A stretch of 64,000 bases of DNA. It comes from Marinifilum caeruleilacunae (GTDB taxonomy: Bacteria > Bacteroidota > Bacteroidia > Bacteroidales > Marinifilaceae). Positions 17,636 through 26,596 of the stretch are shown here, in pieces. The position numbers and the translations under genes were made by a program. The notes beneath the pieces are model-generated. The model was not told where the DNA came from and ran no database searches. It was given only the letters and a program-made list of their open reading frames with translations. Each line of letters opens with the position of its first letter. The stretch's first letter is position 1. Location: positions 27,278-91,277 of the forward strand of contig NZ_RZNH01000021.1 of the NCBI RefSeq assembly GCF_013141825.1. Reading direction: 5' to 3'.

Positions 17636-20404
17636 ATGGTACAATTCAAAAAAGTAATATTTAAACTTCATTTATGGCTCGGACTTGCTGCTGGTCTGGT
17701 GATTTTTTTAGTATGCCTAACCGGTGCGATATATACATTTCGTGCCCAAATAGAGAATGGTCTTAATTATAAAAATATTGCTGTGAACGAGGAGGGAACA
17801 CCTCTTTCTTTAGACTCTATTCGTGCTGAATTTAAAAAGAATAATCTTACAATTAATCAAATTGTTGTTCACCCTAAATTAAATCGCAGCATTGAAGTTT
17901 TCTATACCTCAATAGATGGTTCAGAATCTGGAATGTATTACGTAAATCCATTTACCGGAGCTATAATTGGTAACAGAAACTCAGCATTAAGTCCTTTTTT
18001 TGAGTTTGTATTATCCTTACACAAAAGCTTGTTACTAAATAATATTGGGAAACGAATTGTAGGAGCAAGTGTTTTGATTTTCGTATTCATGCTCTTATCA
18101 GGTTTGGCATTATGGTTTCCTAAAAAACTGAGAAGTTTAAAAAGAAAACTGCGATTTAAAAGGAGTGAAGGCAAAGCACGTTTAACTCTTGATTTACACC
18201 AAGTAAACGGTTTCTACTCTTTTCTTGTGTTACTATTAATTGCCATAATGGGATTGTATATTACCTACCCATGGATGAAAAGTACATTAATAGTTGTTTT
18301 TGGTGGCAATCCGGTATTATCACAGGCTTCTGATAAGCAAAGTGAAAAGATTAAAATGGAATTGGCCGCATCATTTGCTGAATCCTTAAAAAAAATCATA
18401 GATCAAAATAATGAGAAGCAGGTTGATGGTAATTATTCCCTTGATACAATCCTTTTAAGAGCGAATGAGGCTTTACCATACAAATCAATAACAAGAATAC
18501 AATTACCTACTGCCGAGAATTCATGGGTAAGTGTAAGAAAGAGTAATAGGAAAAACTTATTGAGGGCAATATTGATAGATGAATTGGATTTTAACCAAAA
18601 AGCTGAGTTGAAAAACAAAAATCTATTTAAGGATAAAAGCCTGGATCAAAAGTTTGTGGCATTGTCGCTACCCTTGCATACGGGAGAAATATTGGGATGG
18701 CCAAGTTTGGTTCTATATTTTCTTGTAAGTCTTATTGGTGCATCTTTACCTGTTACAGGCACTTTAATGTGGTACAGACGTATGAAAACTCAAACTCGAT
18801 TCAATCGAGCGGGCATTATATCAGAAAGTTTAGAAAAGGATTATTCTCACATAAGTACACAAAAATGGTTAATTGCTTATGCAAGTAAGTCAGGTAATTC
18901 GAAATTAATTGCACTTGCACTACAACAACAATTTAAAAAAACGGGCTTAAATGTAAAATGTAGTAATATTTCGCAGGTTGGATTAAATGAAATTAGGGAC
19001 CTAAGCCATTTATTTGTTACGATAAGTACAGATGGACAGGGAGTTGAGCCACCATCAGCAAGAAAATTGTTCAAAGAACTGCGGGATTCAAAAAACGGTA
19101 CTTTAGATCAGTTACAATATTCAATTTGTGCTTTGGGCGATTCTGCTTACGACGAGTTTTGTAAGGCTGGTAAGGATTTGGAATCTTTATTGCTTAAGAA
19201 TAAATCAAAAACACTTGTAGAAAGAGTTGATTGTGATACCGATTTTTCAAAAGAATCAAGGAATTGGATAATTGAGTGCATTAATAAATCGCTTTGCCTG
19301 AAGGATATTCCTTTGGATGAATATGGAACAGGTGATATTAATTTAAACTCCAAACAAATTCAGTTACTAAAAGTTAAGGAAATTTTTCAATTAACTAAAG
19401 GGAAAACTCAAAAGCCATGTTTTCATATTACACTAGAGTCCGATCATGATATTAGCTATATAAAACCTGGTGATTCAATAGAAATTCACCCTAACAATCC
19501 TAAATGGTTGGTTAATGATATTCTAGATCGTTTACATATCCGTAAATCGAAATTACTGTTTAAAAACTTAAGTGAAGATAAAGAGTTAACCAGGCTGTCC
19601 AAAAATACTTTACAGAGGTATTACAATATATCCCATGATGAAAAATTAAATCAATTATTGAATAGTTCTTCTAAATTGATTAAATATCTGACAAAGGCTA
19701 ATTTTTATGACTTATTGATGGATTTTCCATATTTTTTAAGTTCGAAACAATTGTTGGCGATCTTACCTCCAAAGAAAGGAAGATTGTATTCTGTTGCATC
19801 GAGCACTGCTGTTTATCCCCGGCAAATTCATCTTACTGTGAAATCAATTCGCTATCAGTTTAAATCAAGAAAACACGAAGGAGTTGGATCTATAGAATTA
19901 ACCGAAAATCTGCAAATTGGTGAAATTCTGAAATATAAACATTATCCTAATTTTGATTTTAGATTGCCAGAATCTCCAGATGTACCCCTTCTGATGATTG
20001 GTATTGGAACTGGAATAGCACCCTTTAGAGCCTTTATTCAAGAGTGCATGTGGAATAATTATAATAATAAAATTTGGCTAATTTGGGGAGATAAAAATAG
20101 AGAGTCTGATTACTTGTATAAGGATGAACTAGAAGAATTAAAGAAGAACAATAGTCAAATAAGAATAGATTTGGCATTTTCACGTGATGGTGAATCAAAA
20201 ACATACGTACAAGATATAATTCGACAAAATCAGAAGGATTTTATTAGTTACTTAATCAATGGTGCTCATGTTTATGTTTGCGGATCAATTAAAATGGCTA
20301 ATGACTTACGGGAAGTTGTAAAAAATAGTCTGTATATGAGTTCCAATTTAAAAATTAGCTATGAGAAACTGAATAAAACCAAATATCATGAAGATACTTA
20401 TTAA
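17636..20404 (+). CDS. PepSY-membrane domain fused to flavodoxin/FAD/NADPH reductase
   Basis: A large fusion of 922 residues. The N-terminal part is a PepSY-associated membrane domain with about four TM segments (FKLHLWLGLAAGLVIFLV at 6-23; others near 140, 190 and 370). From about 405 a flavodoxin domain follows (AYASKSGNS; TDGQGVEPPSA). The rest is an FNR-type module with an FAD region (GRLYSVASS, near 715) and an NADPH region (MIGIGTGIAPFRAF near 785; YVCGSIKMA near 880). It is built to pass electrons from NADPH through FAD and FMN across the inner membrane. In this operon the likely acceptor is ferric siderophore. Sulfite reductase flavoprotein is a common mis-label because of the C-terminal half. 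Confidence 0.85.
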   Translation: MVQFKKVIFKLHLWLGLAAGLVIFLVCLTGAIYTFRAQIENGLNYKNIAVNEEGTPLSLDSIRAEFKKNNLTINQIVVHPKLNRSIEVFYTSIDGSESGMYYVNPFTGAIIGNRNSALSPFFEFVLSLHKSLLLNNIGKRIVGASVLIFVFMLLSGLALWFPKKLRSLKRKLRFKRSEGKARLTLDLHQVNGFYSFLVLLLIAIMGLYITYPWMKSTLIVVFGGNPVLSQASDKQSEKIKMELAASFAESLKKIIDQNNEKQVDGNYSLDTILLRANEALPYKSITRIQLPTAENSWVSVRKSNRKNLLRAILIDELDFNQKAELKNKNLFKDKSLDQKFVALSLPLHTGEILGWPSLVLYFLVSLIGASLPVTGTLMWYRRMKTQTRFNRAGIISESLEKDYSHISTQKWLIAYASKSGNSKLIALALQQQFKKTGLNVKCSNISQVGLNEIRDLSHLFVTISTDGQGVEPPSARKLFKELRDSKNGTLDQLQYSICALGDSAYDEFCKAGKDLESLLLKNKSKTLVERVDCDTDFSKESRNWIIECINKSLCLKDIPLDEYGTGDINLNSKQIQLLKVKEIFQLTKGKTQKPCFHITLESDHDISYIKPGDSIEIHPNNPKWLVNDILDRLHIRKSKLLFKNLSEDKELTRLSKNTLQRYYNISHDEKLNQLLNSSSKLIKYLTKANFYDLLMDFPYFLSSKQLLAILPPKKGRLYSVASSTAVYPRQIHLTVKSIRYQFKSRKHEGVGSIELTENLQIGEILKYKHYPNFDFRLPESPDVPLLMIGIGTGIAPFRAFIQECMWNNYNNKIWLIWGDKNRESDYLYKDELEELKKNNSQIRIDLAFSRDGESKTYVQDIIRQNQKDFISYLINGAHVYVCGSIKMANDLREVVKNSLYMSSNLKISYEKLNKTKYHEDTY

Positions 20405-20877
20405 AAGAGAATGAAAGAGGTTTTATTTGATTGAAATCAAGAATAAATACAATAATGCCAGATACTTGTGGTGAATTCCAAACTAATTTTATTGACAGCT
20501 GGAAGATCTCAGAAATATTCAATTTAACATATGTACAACCACTTTTATTAAGTGGCAAAATTAAACTTTCTTATTGCACTATTAAAAATGCATTCTACTA
20601 ATCACTCTCCTACCCAGATGATACTGACTGGAAAGAAAATTTTTACATCTACTACTAATTATACTCAACTAAAGATTTGTAAACACTACATGAATTCACA
20701 TGATGAATTTATTGAAATAATTATCACTTAAGAATAATGCCCCTAAATTTAACTATCTAATATTCTTTACAATCTGGAGTATAATATAAAAGTGAATCGG
20801 CAATTATAACTTCCTGATGAGTATTGATTCATTTCGTTAATCACCGATTACTTAAATCATGTATAGCTTCGACTTCA
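20405..20877. other. Intergenic stretch between convergent cargo blocks
   Basis: A+T-rich, with no gene and no clear hairpin terminator found. It separates the plus-strand iron operon from the minus-strand HMA2/ATPase cluster. Confidence 0.6.
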
Positions 20878-21129
20878 TTATTCTTTTGTATCTTCTTTCA
20901 ACTTCTGCTCCATTTCAGCAATAAGATCTTCAATATGTTCCTTAGTACTCACCAACTCTTCAATGTTCATATCATCAAAGCCTTTGTCGTTTGATTCTGG
21001 TATATTTATACCTTGGCTTCTTAAAAATTCATTAATTTGAGCCTTGTTTTTATTGTATAAGTAATAAGCTCCCAATGAAACACCAACCCCAATTAAAATT
21101 CCCGTTGTAAGATTTCCTTTGTTTTCCAT
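20878..21129 (-). CDS. Small YtxH-like membrane protein
   Basis: A protein of 83 residues with one N-terminal glycine-rich membrane segment (TTGILIGVGVSLGAYYLY, about 8-25) and a charged, coiled-coil-like tail (IEDLIAEMEQKLKEDTKE). The layout is that of YtxH-type or gas-vesicle-like small proteins. It is the last gene of the minus-strand HMA2/ATPase cluster, 22 bp after the preceding one, and probably acts beside those membrane proteins. Function unknown. Confidence 0.72.
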   Translation of the reverse strand: MENKGNLTTGILIGVGVSLGAYYLYNKNKAQINEFLRSQGINIPESNDKGFDDMNIEELVSTKEHIEDLIAEMEQKLKEDTKE

Positions 21130-21151
21130 AGTTAATTGTTTTATTGTTTAG

Positions 21152-21979
21152 TTATTGATTAAAATGCAATACCATTCCGTTTATATTTTTTCCTACGCCT
21201 TCAATAAATTCATCATGCGAATTCATTAGGTCCTTAGAGCCATCGAACATAGTATTTCTAAACCCTCCTCTTGTTAAAGCAAAGCTTTTCGATAGCTGAT
21301 GAAACAAATCAGCAACAGTTCCCCTGTTTGGTAATTTCGAAACATTCAGATGATAGTATATTTTTTTGTTCTCTTCCTTTTTTCTTGCTACTTCCAGCAC
21401 TATTCCCTCATTGTCATTAGTTGAAAAATGTCTGCCAAATGTACTTACCCAAGTAAGGGCAGTAGGAATAAGTAATCGCTGATTACTTACCACAGAATTC
21501 ACCAGCAAGCCTATTGAAAGTACTTCAGGATCAACACTACCTTTTTTACGATAATCAAATTCAGCATGTTCAATTACAGCAGCTGCCGTAGTTACAGCAC
21601 TGATCCAATTTGTTGCCTTTTTTAATATGAGATTTTTAGAAAAAAGATTTAATGTAACCGCCGTAACAATACATAAGCCAGAAAATATTCCTTTGGAAGT
21701 AATGAATTCACCCTTTCCTTTCTGAGTAATTTTCACAGGAATCATATTATTTTCCACCGAATAAGCCACAGCAACTCGAATAAGAATTTCGTTAGCTTTT
21801 ACTACTTCATTATTAAAGAAGACCAGAACATTCTGACTTAGCGGATTATAATCGAATGATTCTATTCCACTATGTTCCAATACCTGAGACTTTAGTTTCT
21901 TGAAATGCTTGATGGGTTTCGAAAAATTTATTCGCAACCTATTATTCAATCGATGTTTTATTTTTAATACCAACTCCAT
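21152..21979 (-). CDS. HMA2-like membrane protein, ATPase partner
   Basis: About 275 residues. The N-terminal ~80 residues look like an HMA2-type ferredoxin-like domain (KIKHRLNNRLRINFSKPIKHF; later SQNVLVFFNNEVV), without a CxxC metal motif. A membrane region follows (about 110-200), then a C-terminal soluble part (KIYYHLNVSKLPNRGTVADLFHQL). The frame reaches back to 22063, but ATG 21979 forms a TAATG stop-start overlap with the ATPase gene and gives the natural start MELVLKIKH, so translation is coupled to the ATPase. It resembles the N-terminal half of the ATPase without its catalytic domains. I infer an accessory subunit. Confidence 0.75.
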   Translation of the reverse strand: MELVLKIKHRLNNRLRINFSKPIKHFKKLKSQVLEHSGIESFDYNPLSQNVLVFFNNEVVKANEILIRVAVAYSVENNMIPVKITQKGKGEFITSKGIFSGLCIVTAVTLNLFSKNLILKKATNWISAVTTAAAVIEHAEFDYRKKGSVDPEVLSIGLLVNSVVSNQRLLIPTALTWVSTFGRHFSTNDNEGIVLEVARKKEENKKIYYHLNVSKLPNRGTVADLFHQLSKSFALTRGGFRNTMFDGSKDLMNSHDEFIEGVGKNINGMVLHFNQ

Positions 21980-24177
21980 TACCTTTCCATTTTGAAAAAA
22001 AACAATCTTAACGAATTTGAAACCACAGCCACTGTGGTCATATTGTGCAGAAATGCACCCCAAAATACTGGTAAAAGTCCAGTAGCTCCCAGAACAAGAC
22101 CCAAACTATTAATTCCTATCGAAGCAATAAAATTCTGTTGCACAGTTTGCATTGTTCTACGGGAAAGTTGAATTGCCGAAGGAATTGTTAATGGGTTATC
22201 ACTTTGTATGGCAATATCGGCAGCTTCCATTGCAATATCTGTTCTCTTGCTTCCCAATGCAATACCAACATCAGCATAAGCCAACGCAGGTGCGTCATTT
22301 ATACCATCTCCAATCATTACTACTTTAGAGCCTTTAGACTGAAGATTTAAAGCAAAGCGGGCTTTATCTTCGGGCATTAATTCCGACTTGTACCGATCGA
22401 AAGTCATTTTACTGGCAACCACCTCCGCCTGCTGTTCCACATCTCCAGTCAAAAGGATAATATCATCAACTTCAAGGTTTCGTAAACGATTAATGGTTTT
22501 TTTCATATTCTCCCTAAGAGGATCATTCAGTCCTATTAATCCGCATAGTTTATTTGATTTAGAGACATAGACTATGTTTTCCCCACGAAGCATCAATCTC
22601 GAAATAATGTCTTTAGCTGGTTCCAACAGAATTCCATTCTCCTTCATAAATTTAGCATTACCAACCCTCACAATACTTCGCCCAATTTTAGTTTTCACTC
22701 CCCTGCCTATTACAACCTCAATTTCATTGTGTTTCGGGATTTTTATTCCATTTAACTTCACTCGTTGCATAATTGCATGAGCCACAGGATGTGTTGATGT
22801 TTCCTCAGCTGCTGCTACTATCCCAAGCAAATCAGGAATATTTAACTTTTCATCAACAGGAATAATGGATTTTACTTCAGGATTCCCTTCTGTCAAGGTT
22901 CCGGTTTTATCAAATATGACTGTATCAACTTCTGCAAGGGTCTCAAGGTAGTTGCTGCCTTTAATTAATACTTTATTTCTGGCACCGGTAGAAATTGCTG
23001 CTGTAAGCGCTGTTGCTGTTGATAAACGTATACTACAAGAGTAATCGATCACCAACATATTTAGCGCACGCATTGGACTTTTAGTAACAGCATATACGAT
23101 ACCTCCCAGAATGAAATTTAATGGTATGAGGCTGCCAGAAAATTTATCGGCAACATTTTGCACCTGTGCCTTATTGTGAGAGGCCTCCTCAACCATATGA
23201 ATTATTTTCGAAGCAGCAGTATCTTCCTGGGTTTGTTCGGCCATAATGGAAACAGTTCCGGTTTTTATTGTACTGCCTGCAAAAACATAGTCACCTTTTG
23301 ACTTCTCTTTTGGCATATACTCCCCAGTAATCGAGGAATCATCAACTGTTGCACTTCCATTAATTACCTTCCCATCAACACTGATGATCTCACCCGAATG
23401 CACAACAATGGTATCTCCTTTATGTATTTCTTCTTGTGGTGTTTTTATCAATGAGCCATCCTGTTCTAATTTCCATACGAATTTTTCTCCGGTAGCAAGC
23501 ATTGCCCTTATAGCTTTTCTTGTTCGATTCATGCTATATGCAGTAAGCAATTCAGCTATATCAGAAAGCAAAATAATAGTTAATGAGGAGATCCCATTAC
23601 CTGACAGAAGACTAGCAAGAATAGATACAGCGCTTAACGTATCTGCATTGGGTCTCTTATTATACCGTAGAGATTCATAGCCACTCTTAAAAACCGGTCG
23701 GGCCAAACTCAAACTAGTCAGTGCAGTAAAATTTGTAAGTCTTCCAAACATGGAACGAGCTGGAGTGGTATTTCGTTTAAAAAGCGCCCAAGCCAGTGCT
23801 GCCGATCCTACCAATACATTTCGGAACAATTCTTCCACAGGCTCTTCCTGCAATCGCCGTTCATTTACGGTAAGTCTCGATTTTTCTTTTCGTTCTCCCT
23901 TAAATGCAGGAATGGAAAATTGTGAAATAATATCTTCTACTTTACGCAAAACAATTTTCGAATCAAATTCATCAGAATAATATATCAACACATTACTTGT
24001 TATGGGAGAGATTTTAACCGATGAAATAAAATGAACGCTTAACAGTAACTCTTCTATGTCCTTCTTATGATCCGAAAGAAATTTCAATGCACGGCAATAT
24101 ATTCGCATACGACCATGTAACTGGTGTATAGGATTACATTGTAGTAAAGGTCTTTTATAGTTCTGCCTCAAATTCAT
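21979..24177 (-). CDS. P1B-type heavy-metal ATPase with HMA2 domain and S-C-S membrane motif
   Basis: A pump of 732 residues. The N-terminal HMA2-like domain (HQLHGRMRIYCRALKFL, about 19-90) lacks CxxC. The A-domain has a SSITGEYMP loop, a TGES variant. The P-domain has DKTGTLTEGNP with the phosphorylated Asp at 423; THPVAHA is the HP motif and MIGDGINDAPAL the hinge. The transmembrane metal motif that is CPC in Cu, Zn or Cd pumps reads Y-S-C-S here (C381), followed by IRLSTATALTAAIS. The P-type mechanism is certain; the ion and direction are not. The next gene is translationally coupled, and the upstream gene overlaps it by 23 bp. Confidence 0.9.
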   Translation of the reverse strand: MNLRQNYKRPLLQCNPIHQLHGRMRIYCRALKFLSDHKKDIEELLLSVHFISSVKISPITSNVLIYYSDEFDSKIVLRKVEDIISQFSIPAFKGERKEKSRLTVNERRLQEEPVEELFRNVLVGSAALAWALFKRNTTPARSMFGRLTNFTALTSLSLARPVFKSGYESLRYNKRPNADTLSAVSILASLLSGNGISSLTIILLSDIAELLTAYSMNRTRKAIRAMLATGEKFVWKLEQDGSLIKTPQEEIHKGDTIVVHSGEIISVDGKVINGSATVDDSSITGEYMPKEKSKGDYVFAGSTIKTGTVSIMAEQTQEDTAASKIIHMVEEASHNKAQVQNVADKFSGSLIPLNFILGGIVYAVTKSPMRALNMLVIDYSCSIRLSTATALTAAISTGARNKVLIKGSNYLETLAEVDTVIFDKTGTLTEGNPEVKSIIPVDEKLNIPDLLGIVAAAEETSTHPVAHAIMQRVKLNGIKIPKHNEIEVVIGRGVKTKIGRSIVRVGNAKFMKENGILLEPAKDIISRLMLRGENIVYVSKSNKLCGLIGLNDPLRENMKKTINRLRNLEVDDIILLTGDVEQQAEVVASKMTFDRYKSELMPEDKARFALNLQSKGSKVVMIGDGINDAPALAYADVGIALGSKRTDIAMEAADIAIQSDNPLTIPSAIQLSRRTMQTVQQNFIASIGINSLGLVLGATGLLPVFWGAFLHNMTTVAVVSNSLRLFFFKMER

Positions 24178-24538
24178 AGCCTTCTTCCTTTAGCTCTTTG
24201 TACATTTCATCTACCTTATTAATCGTCATCTTTTCCTCCTTCGTTACGATTTCATATAGCTTTTCTCTTACTCTGTTAAGAAATGTCAGAATATGTTTAT
24301 CAGAGGTTACATCCTTGTCATATAAAATCAATGCTTTTGACGAAATAAAATTCACATTTAGGGATTGAATGCCTTTTAATCGGTATCGTTGAAAGAAGCT
24401 TTCTATTTCCTGAGGTTCAATTTTGTTTTTTACGTATTTAAGAATTGGTATTTTAACCCTTAACCTTCCGGGAATACTGTGCACCAATTGAATCTTGGAT
24501 AAATTAAATGCAGTTCTATATAAGAGATTTGTAGACAT
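24155..24538 (-). CDS. HMA2-domain small protein
   Basis: A soluble protein of 127 residues, essentially a single HMA2-like domain. It shows LVHSIPGRLRVKIP (about 19-32), a strand with SLNVNFISSKALILYD (about 58-73) and a helical tail that is Glu/Lys-rich. The H-x-x-PGR-x-R motif occurs in most members of this cluster. There is no CxxC, so it is not a standard copper chaperone. The reading frame overlaps the ATPase start by 23 bp. It could dock to the ATPase N terminus or deliver its ion; this is inference. Confidence 0.75.
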   Translation of the reverse strand: MSTNLLYRTAFNLSKIQLVHSIPGRLRVKIPILKYVKNKIEPQEIESFFQRYRLKGIQSLNVNFISSKALILYDKDVTSDKHILTFLNRVREKLYEIVTKEEKMTINKVDEMYKELKEEGYEFEAEL

Positions 24539-24590
24539 TATTTACGATTTAAGTTATTTCCGGGAGTTAAATTTACAAGTCAAGCTTTTA

Positions 24591-25139
24591 TCACGGCTTT
24601 TGCAAGTTCATATACGCCCAATACAAAAAATTCAATCCAGGTGGCATTAGGTTGCGCTTGACTATCATCGAATAAGCTCCAAAACCAATAAATGAAGTAG
24701 TTACCAAACTCCTTAAATCCATTACTCCATTGGTATACTCATAAACACCAGTATTTAGTGATTTAAACAAATCCTTTAACTCCTTTGTTAGCATTGAATT
24801 TGGAGATTTTTCAATTGATTTTTCAAGCCCTAATAATTTAACCAGGACACCCGTTAAGGTTTCAACATCAATATGATCCTTATCAAACTCAATTAATACT
24901 TTTCCCGTAATAGGATTGGGCGTGATACCATTGATTTGTTCCGCCTTTTCTAATTGAGTTTTTAATTGTTTACATTTGTCAGGCTCATTTTTTAGTGTAG
25001 GAACTAAAAATCGAACACGGCCAGGTATTAGATGCATTATTTCAACTATGCCTTTAAATCCTTTAAATCCTTTCATACCTTTGTTCATTAAATTTCCTGC
25101 CAATAGCCTTGCTATCAGTAAACCTGTTATGATGCGCAT
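24591..25139 (-). CDS. HMA2-domain protein with membrane tail
   Basis: A protein of 182 residues. After a short hydrophobic or basic N terminus (MRIITGLLIARLLAG, then GMKGFKGFKG) comes the motif IMHLIPGRVRFLVP (about 34-47) and an HMA2-like fold ending KVLIEFDKDHID (about 84-95). A hydrophobic stretch (SLVTTSFIGFGAYSMIV, near 144-160) closes the protein. It lies 52 bp upstream of the 127-residue HMA2 gene on the same strand and is likely part of the same transcript. Family function unknown. Confidence 0.7.
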   Translation of the reverse strand: MRIITGLLIARLLAGNLMNKGMKGFKGFKGIVEIMHLIPGRVRFLVPTLKNEPDKCKQLKTQLEKAEQINGITPNPITGKVLIEFDKDHIDVETLTGVLVKLLGLEKSIEKSPNSMLTKELKDLFKSLNTGVYEYTNGVMDLRSLVTTSFIGFGAYSMIVKRNLMPPGLNFLYWAYMNLQKP

Positions 25140-25510
25140 AATGTATTAGATGATTCGTTTTCCCTCTTACTAGTAAGATAATGAAAATTACCATTTTTAG
25201 AAAATCTACGAACTGGAATTCAAAGCTTTAATTTGAATCAATATTGTTTTTTATGAACACTTATATTTTAGTTTTTATTCAAACAGGCTGTTTAAGAAAT
25301 ACCTTAAAAACTTGATTTTTTATATAAAAATCATGAATTAAGAATTTGGCAAATAAGATTTCTGAGGTGAGAAATAACAGATGTTCATTAACAGAAAAAA
25401 ACGCTGTATTCGAGGATTACAACGAAAAACTATGCATCGTTAAGTCGAACGATATGAAGAGCAAAAGTTAAGATAAGAGAATTTTTGTCCTCACATATAT
25501 CTTATTTTAT
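25140..25510. other. Non-coding stretch within HMA2 cluster
   Basis: No gene found. A small dyad ATCGTT-AAGTCG-AACGAT (about 25437-25454) is present. The stretch lies upstream of the HMA2/ATPase run on the minus strand and may hold its promoter. Confidence 0.5.
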
Positions 25511-25610
25511 GAATCAAGAGATAGACAAATTTCAAACGTTTTAAACATCATTTGATAAGTGTATAACCGAATTATTTATAGAGATTATAAATTTGTCTAT
25601 CTCTAAATTC
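25511..25610. repeat. 100-bp segment with long inverted repeats
   Basis: Arms at 25517-25532 (starts AGAGATAG) and 25589-25604 (ends CTATCTCT) are perfect 16-bp inverse complements 56 bp apart. Including the outer GAAT/ATTC they span 22 bp per arm with 2 mismatches. It could be a MITE-like insertion or a structured RNA leader. Confidence 0.75.
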
Positions 25611-25623
25611 TATGTATAAGTAT

Positions 25624-26106
25624 TTATGAAATTTGATTAGATCGACGTCCATTCCCTATCAATCCATTCACTGATTTTTGAAGAGGTTTTCTATTTAAAC
25701 CCATATGTCCTAAAACGATGCCGGTAAAAGCTGTCCCAAAAGCTATGTGCCATTTCTTACTATCAAATGCCAAGGCCCCTAGTGTTCCTGCGAAACTAAT
25801 AATCATACCAGGATTTACAATACTTCTCACTTTGCTTTTGTTACTCTTGGAACGTTTTGTAGTGATATGATCCTGCTCTGGTGGGAAACAACTTTTCCAT
25901 TGTTCTTTTAGCCTCATTTGCATGTTTTTCATTGATTCATCATCCTTATACAAAATCAGAATTGATCCAATACAATCATTCAACCTCACTTCTTTAACAT
26001 GCTCAATGGTTCGAATCCTATCCATGAATAAGTCAGTCTTTTTACGATCCAAAAAAACTTTATTCACACAGCGAATACGCCCAGGTATATGACTAACCAC
26101 ATTCAT
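25624..26106 (-). CDS. HMA2-domain protein with membrane hairpin
   Basis: A protein of about 160 residues. The start MNVVSHIPGRIRCVN carries the H-x-x-PGR-x-R motif; an IGSILILYKDD strand completes the HMA2-like part. The C-terminal half is a Gly-rich hydrophobic hairpin (PGMIISFAGTLGALAF; IAFGTAFTGIVLGHMG), in layout like the Gly-zipper of small membrane partner proteins. ATG 26106 is preferred over 26130 because AGAGGAG lies just before it. First gene of the cluster in transcription order, separated by about 480 bp from the rest, so it may have its own promoter. Confidence 0.7.
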   Translation of the reverse strand: MNVVSHIPGRIRCVNKVFLDRKKTDLFMDRIRTIEHVKEVRLNDCIGSILILYKDDESMKNMQMRLKEQWKSCFPPEQDHITTKRSKSNKSKVRSIVNPGMIISFAGTLGALAFDSKKWHIAFGTAFTGIVLGHMGLNRKPLQKSVNGLIGNGRRSNQIS

Positions 26107-26345
26107 AGTTCTATCTCCTCTTCCAATCATGATTCAATTGTCTTCTTTTATAGATGTCAAACATTTTGGAACTGTTGTCCCATTTAAATTCAGACAAAAA
26201 TATCTAAAAAGCTGAATCATACAAAACTAGGCTTTTATTTAGACAATGATTTCATTATACCAAAGATTTAGAGTCAAATATGTATAGTTACATTATAAGT
26301 AGTTCCATAATAAGGGTACATTTTACATACCCAAACTATATTTAA

Positions 26346-26512
26346 TGAACCAACATATGGTAGGTTCACAAAAGGCATACCCTATTCGCACCATATAGAT
26401 ATTTTTCAGGTTCATTTTTGAGGTGGGTTCAAAGCTGGGATAATTTTGATCGAATTAAGCTCAATTGTAGATCAATTTTGGGTTCAGGTTGAAGTGTACC
26501 CTATTTTGAACC
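26346..26512. repeat. GGTTCA/TGAACC word cluster
   Basis: Six copies in 167 bp: TGAACC at 26346 and 26507; GGTTCA at 26363, 26409, 26426 and 26481. Another lies at 26667. TACCCTATT also occurs twice (26378, 26497) within the same stretch. Confidence 0.7.
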
Positions 26513-26596
26513 TCTAATACATTGTGAATCTAATGTTATTAAGAAATGAGCCTAAAAATTATTTTCTCACTCAATTATCATTTTCTTTTAAAAAAA

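Noticed and set aside
17636-20404. Sulfite reductase flavoprotein subunit
   Set aside because: Only the C-terminal half matches; the PepSY membrane part and iron operon context argue for another acceptor, and no sulfite reductase beta subunit is near.
21980-22063. Upstream extension of the ATPase partner gene inside the ATPase frame
   Set aside because: The TAATG overlap gives a natural coupled start; the extension translates ATPase DNA in another frame.
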